From positions 491,897 through 555,896 of the forward strand of contig NZ_JASBRG010000007.1 in NCBI RefSeq assembly GCF_029961145.1: 64,000 nt of DNA, given 5' to 3'. The DNA comes from Pinibacter soli. GTDB taxonomy: Bacteria; Bacteroidota; Bacteroidia; Chitinophagales; Chitinophagaceae. The translations under genes and the position numbers were made by a program. How positions within the stretch are numbered: position 1 is the first letter of the stretch; the number at the start of each line of letters is the position of its first letter. This document shows positions 52,771 through 61,844 of the stretch, one piece after another. Below the pieces are notes generated by a model. That model was not told the DNA's origin. It saw only the letters and a list, made by a program, of their open reading frames with translations, and did no database searches.

Positions 52771-54564
52771 TCAATTATCATAAAGGTCACTCTGCGCCGA
52801 AATAATTTGCCTGTACTGTTCGAATATTTTTGTTTTGGAAATGAAGCCGATGAATTTCCTGTCTTCCGATAACACAGGCAAATACCAACTGTGTGTTAGA
52901 TCGAATTTTTCCATTACACGTGTCATGCTTTCGCCTGCGTAGATAACATCCGGCGCTTTTTTCATGATCTGACGAATGCTTACTTTGTCAAACAACTCGG
53001 GATTGAACATTTGTTTTTTTACATCATTCAACTCAACAATGCCGATGAAGTTTCCTTTTTTGTCCCCTACTGCAAATATATTTTTATCACTCAGCTTGAT
53101 CATTTCCACCAAATCGCGCAGCGAACTATCAATGGAAATGCTTTGATAATTATTCTTGATGATATCGCTTAGCTGAATCGATGTCAAAATATTCTGTTCT
53201 CGTTTGTGTGTAAATATTTGGCCTTCTAGTGCAAGTTTTCGCGTTTCCATTGAATAAGGCTGATAGTGTTTCACAATGAAAAATGACATGGAAGAAACGA
53301 TCATCAATGGAATGATAAGTTCGTAGCCGCTTGTAATTTCAGCGATAAGAAATATCGCGGTGAGCGGGCAATACATTACACCACTCAATACACCCGCCAT
53401 GCCAACGAGACTAAAGTTTCCCACGGGTGTATCAAACCATTTTGTTGCATTCAATAATTTGGAAAAAAAGAAGCCAAGGTAAGCTCCTACAAACAGCGAC
53501 GGCGCAAAGTTTCCGCCATTTCCGCCGCTACCAATCGTGATACCCGCAGCCATCGGTTTCAATAGCATTACTGCTCCGACAAAAACAATTACCGCCCATT
53601 CATTGTTCATCAAAGCGAACAGTCTTGTATTGTCGTGAATGATATTGCTGTCGCCGTTTGCCACCAATTTCACGCTGTCATACCCTTCGCCAAAAAGAGT
53701 CGGAAATAAAATGTAAATGATCAATAGGAAGAATCCGCCGATCAATGCTTTTGCATATGGATTCAAACGCCAATCGTGCATTTTGTGTTCTACTTTCTTA
53801 AACACATTTGCGTAGTACAAAGAAATGAAACCACACAACGCACCAAGCAATATATAAAACGGCACATTGTAATAATTAAAAGTTTGCTTCAGTACGAAGT
53901 TGAAAAGAATATTCTCATTTAATATGATCTTAGAACACAACGCACCGATCACTGCAGATATAATCAACGGGATAAAATAGCTGATGATCGTTTCTGCCAG
54001 CAACACCTCTATGGCGAATATTACACCGGCGATCGGCGCATTGAATACGGCAGCAATACCGGCCGCTGCACCACATGCTATCAGCAATGTTCTCTCCTGG
54101 TAATTAAGCTGATGAATGCGTGCAAGATTGGAACCAACAGCCGACCCCGTCGCAACGATTGGCGCCTCCAGCCCCACAGACCCTCCTAACGCAACGGTGA
54201 CGGAGCTCGTTACAACATGCATGTAAGTATGGCTGAAAGGAATAAAAGACGATCTTCTTGCGATGGATCGCAGCACCATTGCAATTCCTTTTTCTATATG
54301 GCCCCCATAAAATTTATAAATGATAATTACTGTAATCAGTAATCCCAAACCTGGAAACAAAAGGTAAGAAAAACGCGACAAAGGAATTTCGCTGATCCAT
54401 TTTTCAATATAGTGAACTGCTGTTTTTAAAAGAACAGCTATCAATCCAGAACACAAACCCACCAAACTCGCGACAATCATTATATACTGCACCCGGTTGA
54501 CTTTTTCCCGCAAATAGCTAAAGAGTGAACTGTAGGCTGTTTTTAACTTTTGCTTCATGTGCAA
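52771..54564 (-). CDS. CLC-type chloride channel/antiporter with two CBS domains
   Basis: 597 residues. About ten to twelve membrane segments carry the CLC selectivity motifs GGSVGLEAPIVATGSAVG (gating Glu in GLEAP) and SGGNGGNFAPSLFVGAYLG. The first GSGIP motif is not evident. Two CBS domains follow (about 460-590: LSDIIKNNYQSISIDSSLRD and IRQIMKKAPDVIYAGESM). It exchanges chloride for protons or conducts it. The final codons coincide with a spacer word array (52748-52776), so the extreme C-terminus is repeat-derived. Confidence 0.93.
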   Translation of the reverse strand: MHMKQKLKTAYSSLFSYLREKVNRVQYIMIVASLVGLCSGLIAVLLKTAVHYIEKWISEIPLSRFSYLLFPGLGLLITVIIIYKFYGGHIEKGIAMVLRSIARRSSFIPFSHTYMHVVTSSVTVALGGSVGLEAPIVATGSAVGSNLARIHQLNYQERTLLIACGAAAGIAAVFNAPIAGVIFAIEVLLAETIISYFIPLIISAVIGALCSKIILNENILFNFVLKQTFNYYNVPFYILLGALCGFISLYYANVFKKVEHKMHDWRLNPYAKALIGGFFLLIIYILFPTLFGEGYDSVKLVANGDSNIIHDNTRLFALMNNEWAVIVFVGAVMLLKPMAAGITIGSGGNGGNFAPSLFVGAYLGFFFSKLLNATKWFDTPVGNFSLVGMAGVLSGVMYCPLTAIFLIAEITSGYELIIPLMIVSSMSFFIVKHYQPYSMETRKLALEGQIFTHKREQNILTSIQLSDIIKNNYQSISIDSSLRDLVEMIKLSDKNIFAVGDKKGNFIGIVELNDVKKQMFNPELFDKVSIRQIMKKAPDVIYAGESMTRVMEKFDLTHSWYLPVLSEDRKFIGFISKTKIFEQYRQIISAQSDLYDN

Positions 54565-54570
54565 ACTTAG

Positions 54571-54710
54571 GAAGGAATTAGGAATTAGAAATTAGGAAAT
54601 AGGAATTAAGTAGCCCGGAAACATGTTTAGCGTAGCTACAAACAAAATGAGACGAATGGTTATAACGAATGTTGCACCTAAACCAATTCCTAGGTTCTAA
54701 TTCCTATTTA
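54571..54710. repeat. AATTAGGAATT-type inverted repeat
   Basis: GGAATTAGGAATTAGAAATT (54574 onward) faces CAATTCCTAGGTTCTAATTC (54684 onward), with a centre of about 70 nt. It fills the gap between the CLC start and the SDR stop. Confidence 0.65.
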
Positions 54711-55388
54711 ATATAACTTATACACCGCTTGCTTTACCACATTCGACTTATCATTAAAAATAAATGAGAATACTTCAGCAATATCTTCCGGCTTTGACCA
54801 TTTGCTGAAATCCGCATCTGGCATATCTTTCCTGTTCTGAGGAGTGTCGATGGTTTGAGGAACAACAACGGATGTATTTACATTTTTACCATCAGCAGAT
54901 GCATTCAATATTTCTGCGAAAGAATACAATAGAGATTTGCTTAATGAATAGGCGATCATATTTTTTGCCATGTGCGGCTCCGTTGCTGGTTTCGCACCCA
55001 CGAAAACTATTTTACCATTGTTATTCGACAGCATGTGATTGAACAATGGCTTGGCAACATTGAATGCAGTAGCAAAGTTCAGGCGGATCATTTTCTCCAT
55101 ATCTTCCAACTGCATATCATTTATATTGCTCATGGCAAAACCGCCTACGAGCAAAGCAGCGCCATCTATCTGGCCATATTTTTCAATAACGGTTTCACTG
55201 AATGTCCACGCATCTTCATGTTTGGTAAGATCTATATCGTGCAGCTCGAAGTTGCTGTTATCTCTTGCAAAGCCCAGTGTATTTCCTGATGATCCAACGG
55301 CAATCACTCTATTGCCATCGGCCAATATCTTTTTTACCACAGCAACCCCGAGGTTGCCATTTGCTCCTGTGACAATGATGTTCTTCAT
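54708..55388 (-). CDS. SDR-family oxidoreductase
   Basis: 226 residues from MKNIIVTGANGNLG; the open frame continues 37 codons upstream but without family similarity. Cofactor loop TGANGNLG, GGFAMSNI in place of the usual NNAG, and an active-site Tyr/Lys pair in AYSLSKSLLYS. It is a short SDR of the type often annotated as an NAD(P)-dependent dehydrogenase; the substrate is unknown. No functional link to rpmE2 or the CLC gene is evident. Confidence 0.85.
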   Translation of the reverse strand: MKNIIVTGANGNLGVAVVKKILADGNRVIAVGSSGNTLGFARDNSNFELHDIDLTKHEDAWTFSETVIEKYGQIDGAALLVGGFAMSNINDMQLEDMEKMIRLNFATAFNVAKPLFNHMLSNNNGKIVFVGAKPATEPHMAKNMIAYSLSKSLLYSFAEILNASADGKNVNTSVVVPQTIDTPQNRKDMPDADFSKWSKPEDIAEVFSFIFNDKSNVVKQAVYKLY

Positions 55389-55434
55389 GTTTAATGCTTG
55401 GGAGGCTAAAATAATGATTTTTTCGATGAAGAGA

Positions 55435-55640
55435 GGAACGCAGATGACGCTGATTGGACTGATTTGCGCTGATTTTGTTTGCTTACTGTTGGTTAACATT
55501 ACTTCTGTTGAACGGAGCGTCGCAACGCAGATTAATCAGGGCTCAAATGCCGACCTCAACATTCCTGAATCGCTGCAAGCCGCATGAAGAATTGCACAAA
55601 ATAGATCTGCGTAAATCAGTCCAATCAGCGTCATCAGTGT
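55435..55640. repeat. AACGCAGAT-type inverted repeat
   Basis: GGAACGCAGATGACGCTGAT (55436 onward) and the following GGACTGATTTGCGCTGATT face ATCTGCGTAAATCAGTCCAA and AGCGTCATCAGTGT (55605-55640). The same words, unpaired, occur at 39257-39300. It contains no gene. Confidence 0.65.
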
Positions 55641-55653
55641 GCCACCGACCTAA

Positions 55654-55684
55654 AACAAAAATCCCGAAGCGTAAGCTCCGGGAT
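55654..55684 (-). terminator. Terminator of rpmE2
   Basis: ATCCCG.AGC (55661-55670) pairs with GCT.CGGGAT (55675-55684) around GTAA; the reverse strand continues with five T. It lies 24 nt after the rpmE2 stop. Confidence 0.75.
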
Positions 55685-55708
55685 AATATTTTGTAGAAAC
55701 TGCTAAAA

Positions 55709-55957
55709 CTATTTTTTCGCGTATTTCTTTTTGAATTTGTCGATACGACCTGCTGTATCAACCAATACGTTCTTACCAGTAAAGAAAGGGTGAGAAGTGT
55801 TAGAAATCTCCAATTTAATAACCGGATATTCTTTGCCATCTTCCCAGGTAATAGTTTCTTTAGAATTGGCAGTTGATTTACCTAAAAATGTTTCGCCGTT
55901 ACTCATGTCTTTAAATACAACAAATTTGTAACTAGCTGGATGGATACCTTGTTTCAT
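55709..55957 (-). CDS. rpmE2: 50S ribosomal protein L31, type B
   Basis: 82 residues, starting MKQGIHPASYKFVVFKDMSN and containing NTSHPFFTGK and DTAGRIDKFKKKYAK. The four zinc Cys of type A are absent, so this is the zinc-independent B form, the usual one in Bacteroidota. It is part of the large subunit and bridges the subunits. It is monocistronic with its own terminator. Confidence 0.97.
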   Translation of the reverse strand: MKQGIHPASYKFVVFKDMSNGETFLGKSTANSKETITWEDGKEYPVIKLEISNTSHPFFTGKNVLVDTAGRIDKFKKKYAKK

Positions 55958-56035
55958 AACTCTTTGATTTTAAGGTGCATACGGATTTTGCCGTATACTT
56001 ATAAAAATTTGGACTGCAAAGATAGGATTAAAAGG

Positions 56036-56136
56036 CAAAATTAAAAAGTAAAAATTAAAAACCTTTTAAATGCCAGATTGATTATCAAAATGTTGCACCT
56101 AAAATTTTCGACTTTTTATTTTTGACTTTTTACTTT
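56036..56136. repeat. AAAAGTAAAAATTAAAAA-type inverted repeat
   Basis: GCAAAATTAAAAAGTAAAAA (56035 onward) faces ACTTTTTATTTTTGACTTTT (56111 onward). It ends beside the phosphohexomutase stop and has the same wording as 47311-47428. Confidence 0.6.
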
Positions 56137-56137
56137 T

Positions 56138-57862
56138 TTACAGCTTCATATCCTTAATAATGCCGTCTATTTTCGCGTCCAAAGCCTTTTCAGTTGCCTC
56201 GAACTCAGCGGCATTTGCCAGTTTCGTATTTACGCTGAAATAGAATTTGATCTTTGGCTCTGTACCGCTTGGTCTTGCAGAGATTTTGCTTCCATCTGCT
56301 AAAATGAACTGTAATACGTTGCTTTTTGGCAAAGTGATATTCCAAGTTTCGCCTGTTTGCAGATTTTTACCTTCCAGCTTTTCGTAATCCAGTAATTGAG
56401 CAACGGCCACGCCATTGATTTCTTTTGGAGGATTGCTTCTGTAAGTTTCCATCATTGCAGCAATTTGCTGCTGGCCATCCATTCCCTTTTTGGTAATAGA
56501 AATCAGGCGCTCTTTGTAGAACCCGTATTGTACATACAGATCAATCAATTTGTCGTACAGCGTTCTGCCCTTGTTCTTTTCGTAAGCAACCATTTCGCAC
56601 AATAATGCAACGGCACTTACCGCATCTTTATCGCGTACTTTATCGCCGATCATTAAGCCGTAGCTTTCTTCACCGCCAACGATATAGTTTTCTTTGCTTT
56701 CTTTCTCTTTGATCAATTCTGCGATCCATTTGAAACCTGTCAACACATCATAGCAATTAATTTTACTTTGACGTGCGATCTCATTGATCATATCTGTGGT
56801 AACGATGGTTTTCACAACCATGTCATTTGGCTGCGCCAAACCTTTTACTTTGCGTGCTTCGATCATATAGTTGAAAGCCAGTACAGCAGTTTGGTTGCCA
56901 TTCATCAGCACCCAGTTGCCCTGTCTGTCTTTCATGCCAATACCCACACGGTCAGCATCAGGGTCTGTACCGAGCAAAATGTCCGCATCCAGTTCCTTTG
57001 CTTTTTTCAAACCGATACTCATCGCTTCAGCTTCTTCAGGGTTTGGATAAACAACCGTTGGGAAATTACCGTTTGGCTCTGCCTGCTCCATCACAATATT
57101 CACGTTATCGAAACCAAACTCTTTCAGTACATCCGGAACCAGTTTAATACCTGAACCATGAATGGAAGTATAAACGATTTTTAGGTCGTGCTGCTGTTTG
57201 ATCACTTCAGGGTAAACGCTCAGTCCTTTTACCATATCGATGTACTGCACATCCACTTCATGACCAATGATAGTGATGTTTGCTTCTCCACCACTCCATT
57301 TTACTTCATCTACAGAAGCAATTTTTTCAACCTCTTTGATTACATTTTTATCGTGCGGTGGTACCAATTGGCCGCCATCGTTCCAATAAGCTTTGTAACC
57401 ATTATATTCTTTCGGGTTGTGTGAAGCTGTACAAACCACACCACCCTGGCATTTTTTTAATCTTATAGTGAATGACAGTTCCGGAGTTGGACGCAGGCTT
57501 TCAAACAGGAAAACCTTGATGCCATTGGCTGCAAATACGTTGGCCGTTGTTTCAGCAAAAAAGCGACTGTTGTTACGGCAGTCGTGTGCAATTGCTACGC
57601 GGATCTCCTCATTTGGAAATTGCAGCTTCAGATAATTTGCATACCCCTGTGTTGCCATTCCAACCGTGTACTTGTTCATGCGGTTGGTTCCAACGCCCAT
57701 GATACCACGAAGTCCACCAGTTCCAAATTCCAGGTTGCGGTAAAATGATTCTGCTAATTCCTGTGGATTTTCTGATGCAATTTTTTTGATCTCATTTTTT
57801 GTTGCTTCATCATAGTTACCATTTAACCATGAGTTGACTTTGTCATTGATCGCGGCATCCAT
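56138..57862 (-). CDS. Phospho-sugar mutase (phosphoglucomutase/phosphomannomutase family)
   Basis: 574 residues in four alpha-D-phosphohexomutase domains. Active-site Ser in VVCTASHNPKEYNG, metal loop LGTDPDADRVGI, sugar-binding loop GGEESYGLM and phosphate loop SARPSGTEPKIKFYF. The family interconverts glucose-1- and -6-phosphate or the mannose equivalents; PgcA-like length and motifs favour phosphoglucomutase. It connects sugar release by the hydrolases here with glycolysis and glycan synthesis, but it stands alone. Confidence 0.95.
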   Translation of the reverse strand: MDAAINDKVNSWLNGNYDEATKNEIKKIASENPQELAESFYRNLEFGTGGLRGIMGVGTNRMNKYTVGMATQGYANYLKLQFPNEEIRVAIAHDCRNNSRFFAETTANVFAANGIKVFLFESLRPTPELSFTIRLKKCQGGVVCTASHNPKEYNGYKAYWNDGGQLVPPHDKNVIKEVEKIASVDEVKWSGGEANITIIGHEVDVQYIDMVKGLSVYPEVIKQQHDLKIVYTSIHGSGIKLVPDVLKEFGFDNVNIVMEQAEPNGNFPTVVYPNPEEAEAMSIGLKKAKELDADILLGTDPDADRVGIGMKDRQGNWVLMNGNQTAVLAFNYMIEARKVKGLAQPNDMVVKTIVTTDMINEIARQSKINCYDVLTGFKWIAELIKEKESKENYIVGGEESYGLMIGDKVRDKDAVSAVALLCEMVAYEKNKGRTLYDKLIDLYVQYGFYKERLISITKKGMDGQQQIAAMMETYRSNPPKEINGVAVAQLLDYEKLEGKNLQTGETWNITLPKSNVLQFILADGSKISARPSGTEPKIKFYFSVNTKLANAAEFEATEKALDAKIDGIIKDMKL

Positions 57863-58044
57863 ATGTTATATTTTATTTTTAATTATTTAAAAATATTACA
57901 TTATCAAATTAGTCCGAGGACGACAAAAATAGGAGTTATTCAAACATAATACCATGAACAAAAAATGAATCTTTGCAAAAAAAGTGCTAATCGTAGCATC
58001 AAATGAAGATGCGATTGGTTTATTTTCTATTTTTCCGCCTCCTA

Positions 58045-59001
58045 ATGAAGATGATTAAACAACTATTGACGGCCTTGTTACTGTTTTCAACAGTAATGTT
58101 GTATAGCTTTAAAGGCCTTGCACAGACTCGTTCTGAAGATTCCGTTCCACATTCTCATTTTAATAAAACAAAATTCTGGATCACCACCGGTGCTCATGTG
58201 GGCCTGTGGGTAGGCACATATGTAGCGCTCAACAAAGCATGGTACGCAGATTATCCGAAAGAGAAATTTCATTTCTTTAATGACAACGGCGAATGGAACC
58301 AAATGGATAAAGCCGGCCACACATGGACAGCTTACCAAATTGCAAGACTATCTACTGAGGCATGGGAATGGACGGGGTTAAAAGATAAAACAAGCGTTTG
58401 GCTGGGCGGCGCAAGTGCGTTGGCATATCAAAGCGTAATAGAAATTCAGGACGGCTTCTCTGCAGAATGGGGTTTTAGCTGGGGAGATATGGCGGCAAAT
58501 ACTGTTGGTGCGGCTTCTTTCGTGGCGCAGGAACTTGGATGGCACGAACAGCGTCTGCAGATAAAATTCAGCTACTATCCATACAAATATCCAACCGATC
58601 TGATTGCACGCCGCAACGATCTTTTTGGCAGCGGCACAGGAGAACGGATTTTGAAAGACTATAACTCACAAACCTACTGGCTTAGCGCAAACCTGCATTC
58701 TTTCTGGAAAGAAAGCCGCATTCCCAAATGGCTGAATTTTTCATTTGGTTACAGCTCTGACCTAATGCTGGGCGCTTATGAAAATAAATGGACTGACGAC
58801 AACGGACATGTGTATGATTATACAAATTATCCACGGGTGAGACGTTTCTATATAGCTCCTGATATTGATTTCACTAAAATAAGAACGAAGAGCAAATTGC
58901 TTCGCAGTGTGTTCTTCGCATTAAATGCAGTGAAGTTTCCCGCGCCGACATTGGAACTTAATTCACAGGGAAAGCTGAAAGGGCACTGGTTGTATTTTTG
59001 A
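58045..59001 (+). CDS. DUF2279 envelope protein
   Basis: 318 residues from MKMIKQLLTALLLF, a signal peptide ending KGLAQ. The body has HFFNDNGEWNQMDKAGHTWT, then WTGLKDKTSVWLGGASALAYQ and EIQDGFSAEWGFSWGDMAAN, diagnostic of DUF2279 (YfiM-like). Its function is unknown and it is thought to act at the outer membrane or periplasm. An ATG at 58003 would add 14 residues before the signal. It ends on an AT-word spacer. Confidence 0.85.
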   Translation: MKMIKQLLTALLLFSTVMLYSFKGLAQTRSEDSVPHSHFNKTKFWITTGAHVGLWVGTYVALNKAWYADYPKEKFHFFNDNGEWNQMDKAGHTWTAYQIARLSTEAWEWTGLKDKTSVWLGGASALAYQSVIEIQDGFSAEWGFSWGDMAANTVGAASFVAQELGWHEQRLQIKFSYYPYKYPTDLIARRNDLFGSGTGERILKDYNSQTYWLSANLHSFWKESRIPKWLNFSFGYSSDLMLGAYENKWTDDNGHVYDYTNYPRVRRFYIAPDIDFTKIRTKSKLLRSVFFALNAVKFPAPTLELNSQGKLKGHWLYF

Positions 59002-59235
59002 CAATTAAGAATTAGGAATTAAGAATTCTTTAAGTGCGATAGACCATAGATAATCGAATCACGTTTTTGCTCAGCAGCGACTATGCGAGTTTTTTCGCTC
59101 AATAGACTACAAAGGGGTTTGCTCAAACGAACAATTCCCTTTGTAATCTATTGAATGCCGACAAACAGTTTGTAAGCGGCACAGGACGAATTCTTAATTC
59201 CTAATTCCTAATTCTTAATTCCTAATTCTTAATTA
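59002..59235. repeat. AT-word inverted repeat between DUF2279 and HNH genes
   Basis: The left arm ACAATTAAGAATTAGGAATT (59001 onward) and the longer right arm AATTCTTAATTCCTAATTCC (59189 onward, about four words) frame a 155-nt centre. The right arm reaches the stop of the HNH-like gene at 59233. A further dyad in the centre, CAAAGGGGTTTGCTCAAACG with TCCCTTTG, was noted. Confidence 0.7.
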
Positions 59236-59910
59236 CTTCGAATACTTCCACTTAAATCCTCCACACTGATTATGCACACCCTTCGCAGTTAATATGATTC
59301 CTTTTTCATCGCAACCTGTTTGCCTCGCAGCCTCGCTAACGCTTTCGTAGCGAGCTACGACCCGGCCTTTAAGGTATTGCTTGACTGGTTTGCGACGGGT
59401 ATAGCCACCATAATTCTTTGGCCACTTGGAGCGGTCGGCAGTTTTTAAATAGGTGTCGTGGCGGCCCCTTTCAAACACACGCTTTTGCTTTTCACTTCTT
59501 GTTACCGCCTTTAAATTACTCAGACGATTATTGTAGCCATCACCATCTTTATTGATGATGTACAATTCATCTTTGCTGTAATCAAGATTGGGATCAACAA
59601 AAGTTATGTAAATAATGCGTCTTGTGTTGTAGTAGTACTGCGCACCTTCACTGCTAAGGCTTACACGCAGGTCGACCATTGGAACACCGGTTTTGATGTT
59701 GCGATTCTCAGCAATCGACTGGCTTAATATTTTCCCCTCAACAAATTGCTCTTTTAATCGCGGATGCGAAATGACACGATCGAGAGATTTAACTCTCCCC
59801 ATACTTGAAGCCTGGTAAATGCCTTCAAATCCGGGAATATCCTTCCATTTCTCATTACGAATATTAGTTAGCGACTTGTTTTGAAACGGATAGTTCTTAG
59901 TGCTACTCAA
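59233..59910 (-). CDS. NUMOD4/HNH-like free-standing endonuclease, possibly inactive
   Basis: 225 residues. NUMOD4 at about 20-65 (EKWKDIPGFEGIYQASSMGR), an HNH-like core at about 118-140 (INKDGDGYNNRLSNLKAVTR) and a NUMOD1-type helix-turn-helix at about 175-210 (KPVKQYLKGRVVARYESVSE). These modules occur in homing and phage HNH nucleases. The usual first His of the HNH core (pattern HxDGDxxNN) appears as Ile/Asn here, so catalysis is doubtful. It is not within another gene. Word-repeat spacers lie on both sides. Confidence 0.85.
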   Translation of the reverse strand: MSSTKNYPFQNKSLTNIRNEKWKDIPGFEGIYQASSMGRVKSLDRVISHPRLKEQFVEGKILSQSIAENRNIKTGVPMVDLRVSLSSEGAQYYYNTRRIIYITFVDPNLDYSKDELYIINKDGDGYNNRLSNLKAVTRSEKQKRVFERGRHDTYLKTADRSKWPKNYGGYTRRKPVKQYLKGRVVARYESVSEAARQTGCDEKGIILTAKGVHNQCGGFKWKYSK

Positions 59911-60005
59911 GTCTAATCAGGCTTTAATACGAGGCTAAGTTATCAAACTATTTGCTTCGTTTCTGCAAATGAGATTAAAATCCATGTTTCTAGGTAGTTT
60001 ATTTA

Positions 60006-60147
60006 GGACTGAATAACCGAGTAAATGAGTAACTGAATAACTGAGTGTTTAAAGGTCAGTTTTGCAAAACAAGCCTCACCCATCAATTATTCGATGACTA
60101 ATTGATTCAACTCTTCAGTTATTCAGTTACTCAGTTATTCGGTTATT
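60006..60147. repeat. ACTGAATAACTGAGTA-type inverted repeat
   Basis: GACTGAATAACCGAGTAAAT (60007 onward, about three words) faces ACTCTTCAGTTATTCAGTTA (60110 onward, about four words). The right arm touches the stop of the DUF481 gene. The words differ fully from the AATTCTTAATT family but the layout is identical. Confidence 0.7.
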
Positions 60148-61174
60148 AAAACTTATAAGAAATCCCAACCGTCATTCCAAAGTCAAAATTGCTGGAACCT
60201 GCAGGGGGCTTGCTATCGTAGTTGGTATATGGATTGATCTTTAAATAGAAGTATCGTATGAGTTGCCATGAAAAACTGGTACTGCCATCGAAACGGACGC
60301 GGCCCTTGTCCGTTAAACTGAAGTACAGCGCCTCGCTCGTGCTAATCTGAATATCAGGATGACGAAACTTAAAAAAATTAAAGCGCATGATAATAGGAAT
60401 CTCCAATGTAACAACTGAAGGAGCGCCATCGTCGGTGCTCTTTTCCTGGTTTACCGCAAGCCCCGTGAGCCCTTGTAATTGCCAGTTTTCCCTTACAAAA
60501 AACTTCATTCCACCACCCAACATTTCCTGGTAACGACGGGCTATAGAAAGCTCAAGATTGCGCTGGTACTGCAACATGCCGGCTGCAAACATAGTAGAGT
60601 TAATATTATAACCTGAATAAAGTGATATATTTCCCTGGTCACGGGAAAAGTGCGAGGAGTCTATAGAAGAAATGGATGACATTGACAATTCATTTTCAAA
60701 TAAAGGCGTCGAGTATTGAACTTGCGCACTGACCGACAACTGCCCCACTCTGCTTGACTTCGCATAACTAAAGCCCAATGAAAAATTACCTGTAAGCCTT
60801 TGAAAAAAATTCTTTTCCAGCGTGATCAGCTGGCTTATTTCCGTTAAATGAACAGTTACAATTGTGCTATCGTCCATTAATATCTCAGCGTGGTTCAGCT
60901 TTAACGAAGGCTTCAGTACACCATAGATAATTCGTTTGTCGACCATTTCCAGTTTCACACGGGTAAACGTCACGATCCGTTTGATTTTATACAGCTTCAC
61001 GCTTTGCATTTTCAGATCGATATCGTCGATGCTTATTTCTCCCAGGCTTCCATTCTCTATTTTACCGATAAGTACCTGGCCATTATTCAGAAAAATAGAA
61101 TCCTTTTGCTGAGCCGATGAAGGCAGATAGATGACGGCGACCAATAAAAAGAGCAATGCGTTACGAATGAGCAT
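60146..61174 (-). CDS. DUF481 outer-membrane beta-barrel protein
   Basis: 342 residues with a signal peptide (IYLPSSAQQ). Residues about 22-115 are a small beta domain with IFLNNGQVLIGKIENGSLGE. The remaining 220 residues form amphipathic strands ending GMTVGISYKF with a terminal aromatic, as in DUF481/YdiY barrels. The function of the family is not settled. It shares its 3' spacer with the HNH-like gene upstream in coordinate order. Confidence 0.82.
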   Translation of the reverse strand: MLIRNALLFLLVAVIYLPSSAQQKDSIFLNNGQVLIGKIENGSLGEISIDDIDLKMQSVKLYKIKRIVTFTRVKLEMVDKRIIYGVLKPSLKLNHAEILMDDSTIVTVHLTEISQLITLEKNFFQRLTGNFSLGFSYAKSSRVGQLSVSAQVQYSTPLFENELSMSSISSIDSSHFSRDQGNISLYSGYNINSTMFAAGMLQYQRNLELSIARRYQEMLGGGMKFFVRENWQLQGLTGLAVNQEKSTDDGAPSVVTLEIPIIMRFNFFKFRHPDIQISTSEALYFSLTDKGRVRFDGSTSFSWQLIRYFYLKINPYTNYDSKPPAGSSNFDFGMTVGISYKF

Positions 61175-61677
61175 TCAGTCGATTGTTTAATTCATTTAAT
61201 ATGGTGAAACGAACCCGTTTTACCTTGGGTAACAAAAAAATATTTCCGGTAAAACTGGCTTTTTATAAACCATTTTAAAATCCCATTGTTGTAAGATATC
61301 TATCTCTAAGAGCGAAAAACGCTCCCTTAATATTCTTCAACCCTTGCTAAAAACTAATCAACAATTCTAAATCATAATGGTTTATGTGTTCATACATGTA
61401 TGCGTATCCGAAACCACAGCAAAACCCAATGTAGCTGTTGATATTGATAATTTTATTGTATTTAAAAAAAGTTTGAACATAATGCAAAGTTGCTTGTTGA
61501 TTACATCATTGCAAGAAAGAACATCTATTTAAACCAACCGGTGTTAACTCCGGATCACGGTGCAAGTGGGTAAGATAGCTTTCACAAAGTTTCTTTGGTG
61601 CTTACTCCGTACCCTATATGTAACAAAGCAGTGGCTCGTAGCCGGACATCGGTGACCGGTCCTTAAATCAAATATTC
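61175..61677. other. Spacer without recognisable gene
   Basis: About 500 bases with no supported reading frame. The leading part should contain the DUF481 promoter. CCGGTGTTAACTCCGG near 61540 and CCGGACATCGGTGACCGG near 61652 repeat the CCGG-n-CCGG layout seen again at 61726-61743. Confidence 0.4.
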
Positions 61678-61757
61678 TTTAGTACATGCATCAGGTAAAA
61701 CATGTAATAATGTTTTACAGAAACACCGGCGTCCGGATACCGGTCTCTGGTACTAAA
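61678..61757. ncRNA. Candidate structured RNA or leader element (three-way junction)
   Basis: An outer stem TTTAGTAC (61678-61685) with GTACTAAA (61750-61757) encloses two hairpins: GTAAAACAT/ATGTTTTAC (61695-61703 with 61710-61718, loop 6) and ACCGG/CCGGT (61725-61729 with 61740-61744). All stems are perfect. It lies 87 nt before the DUF4136 lipoprotein gene at 61845. No known RNA family is recognised; the strand is undecided, but the plus strand would make it that gene's leader. Confidence 0.35.
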
Positions 61758-61844
61758 CTGCTACCCTATTTAATGTACAACCAAATTTAATAGATACAAC
61801 TACTTTATAAATTCCATTTTCTTTTTTTACAAAACAAACAAAAT

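Noticed and set aside
55039-55587. 182-codon plus-strand frame
   Set aside because: Antisense shadow of the SDR gene running on into a repeat region.
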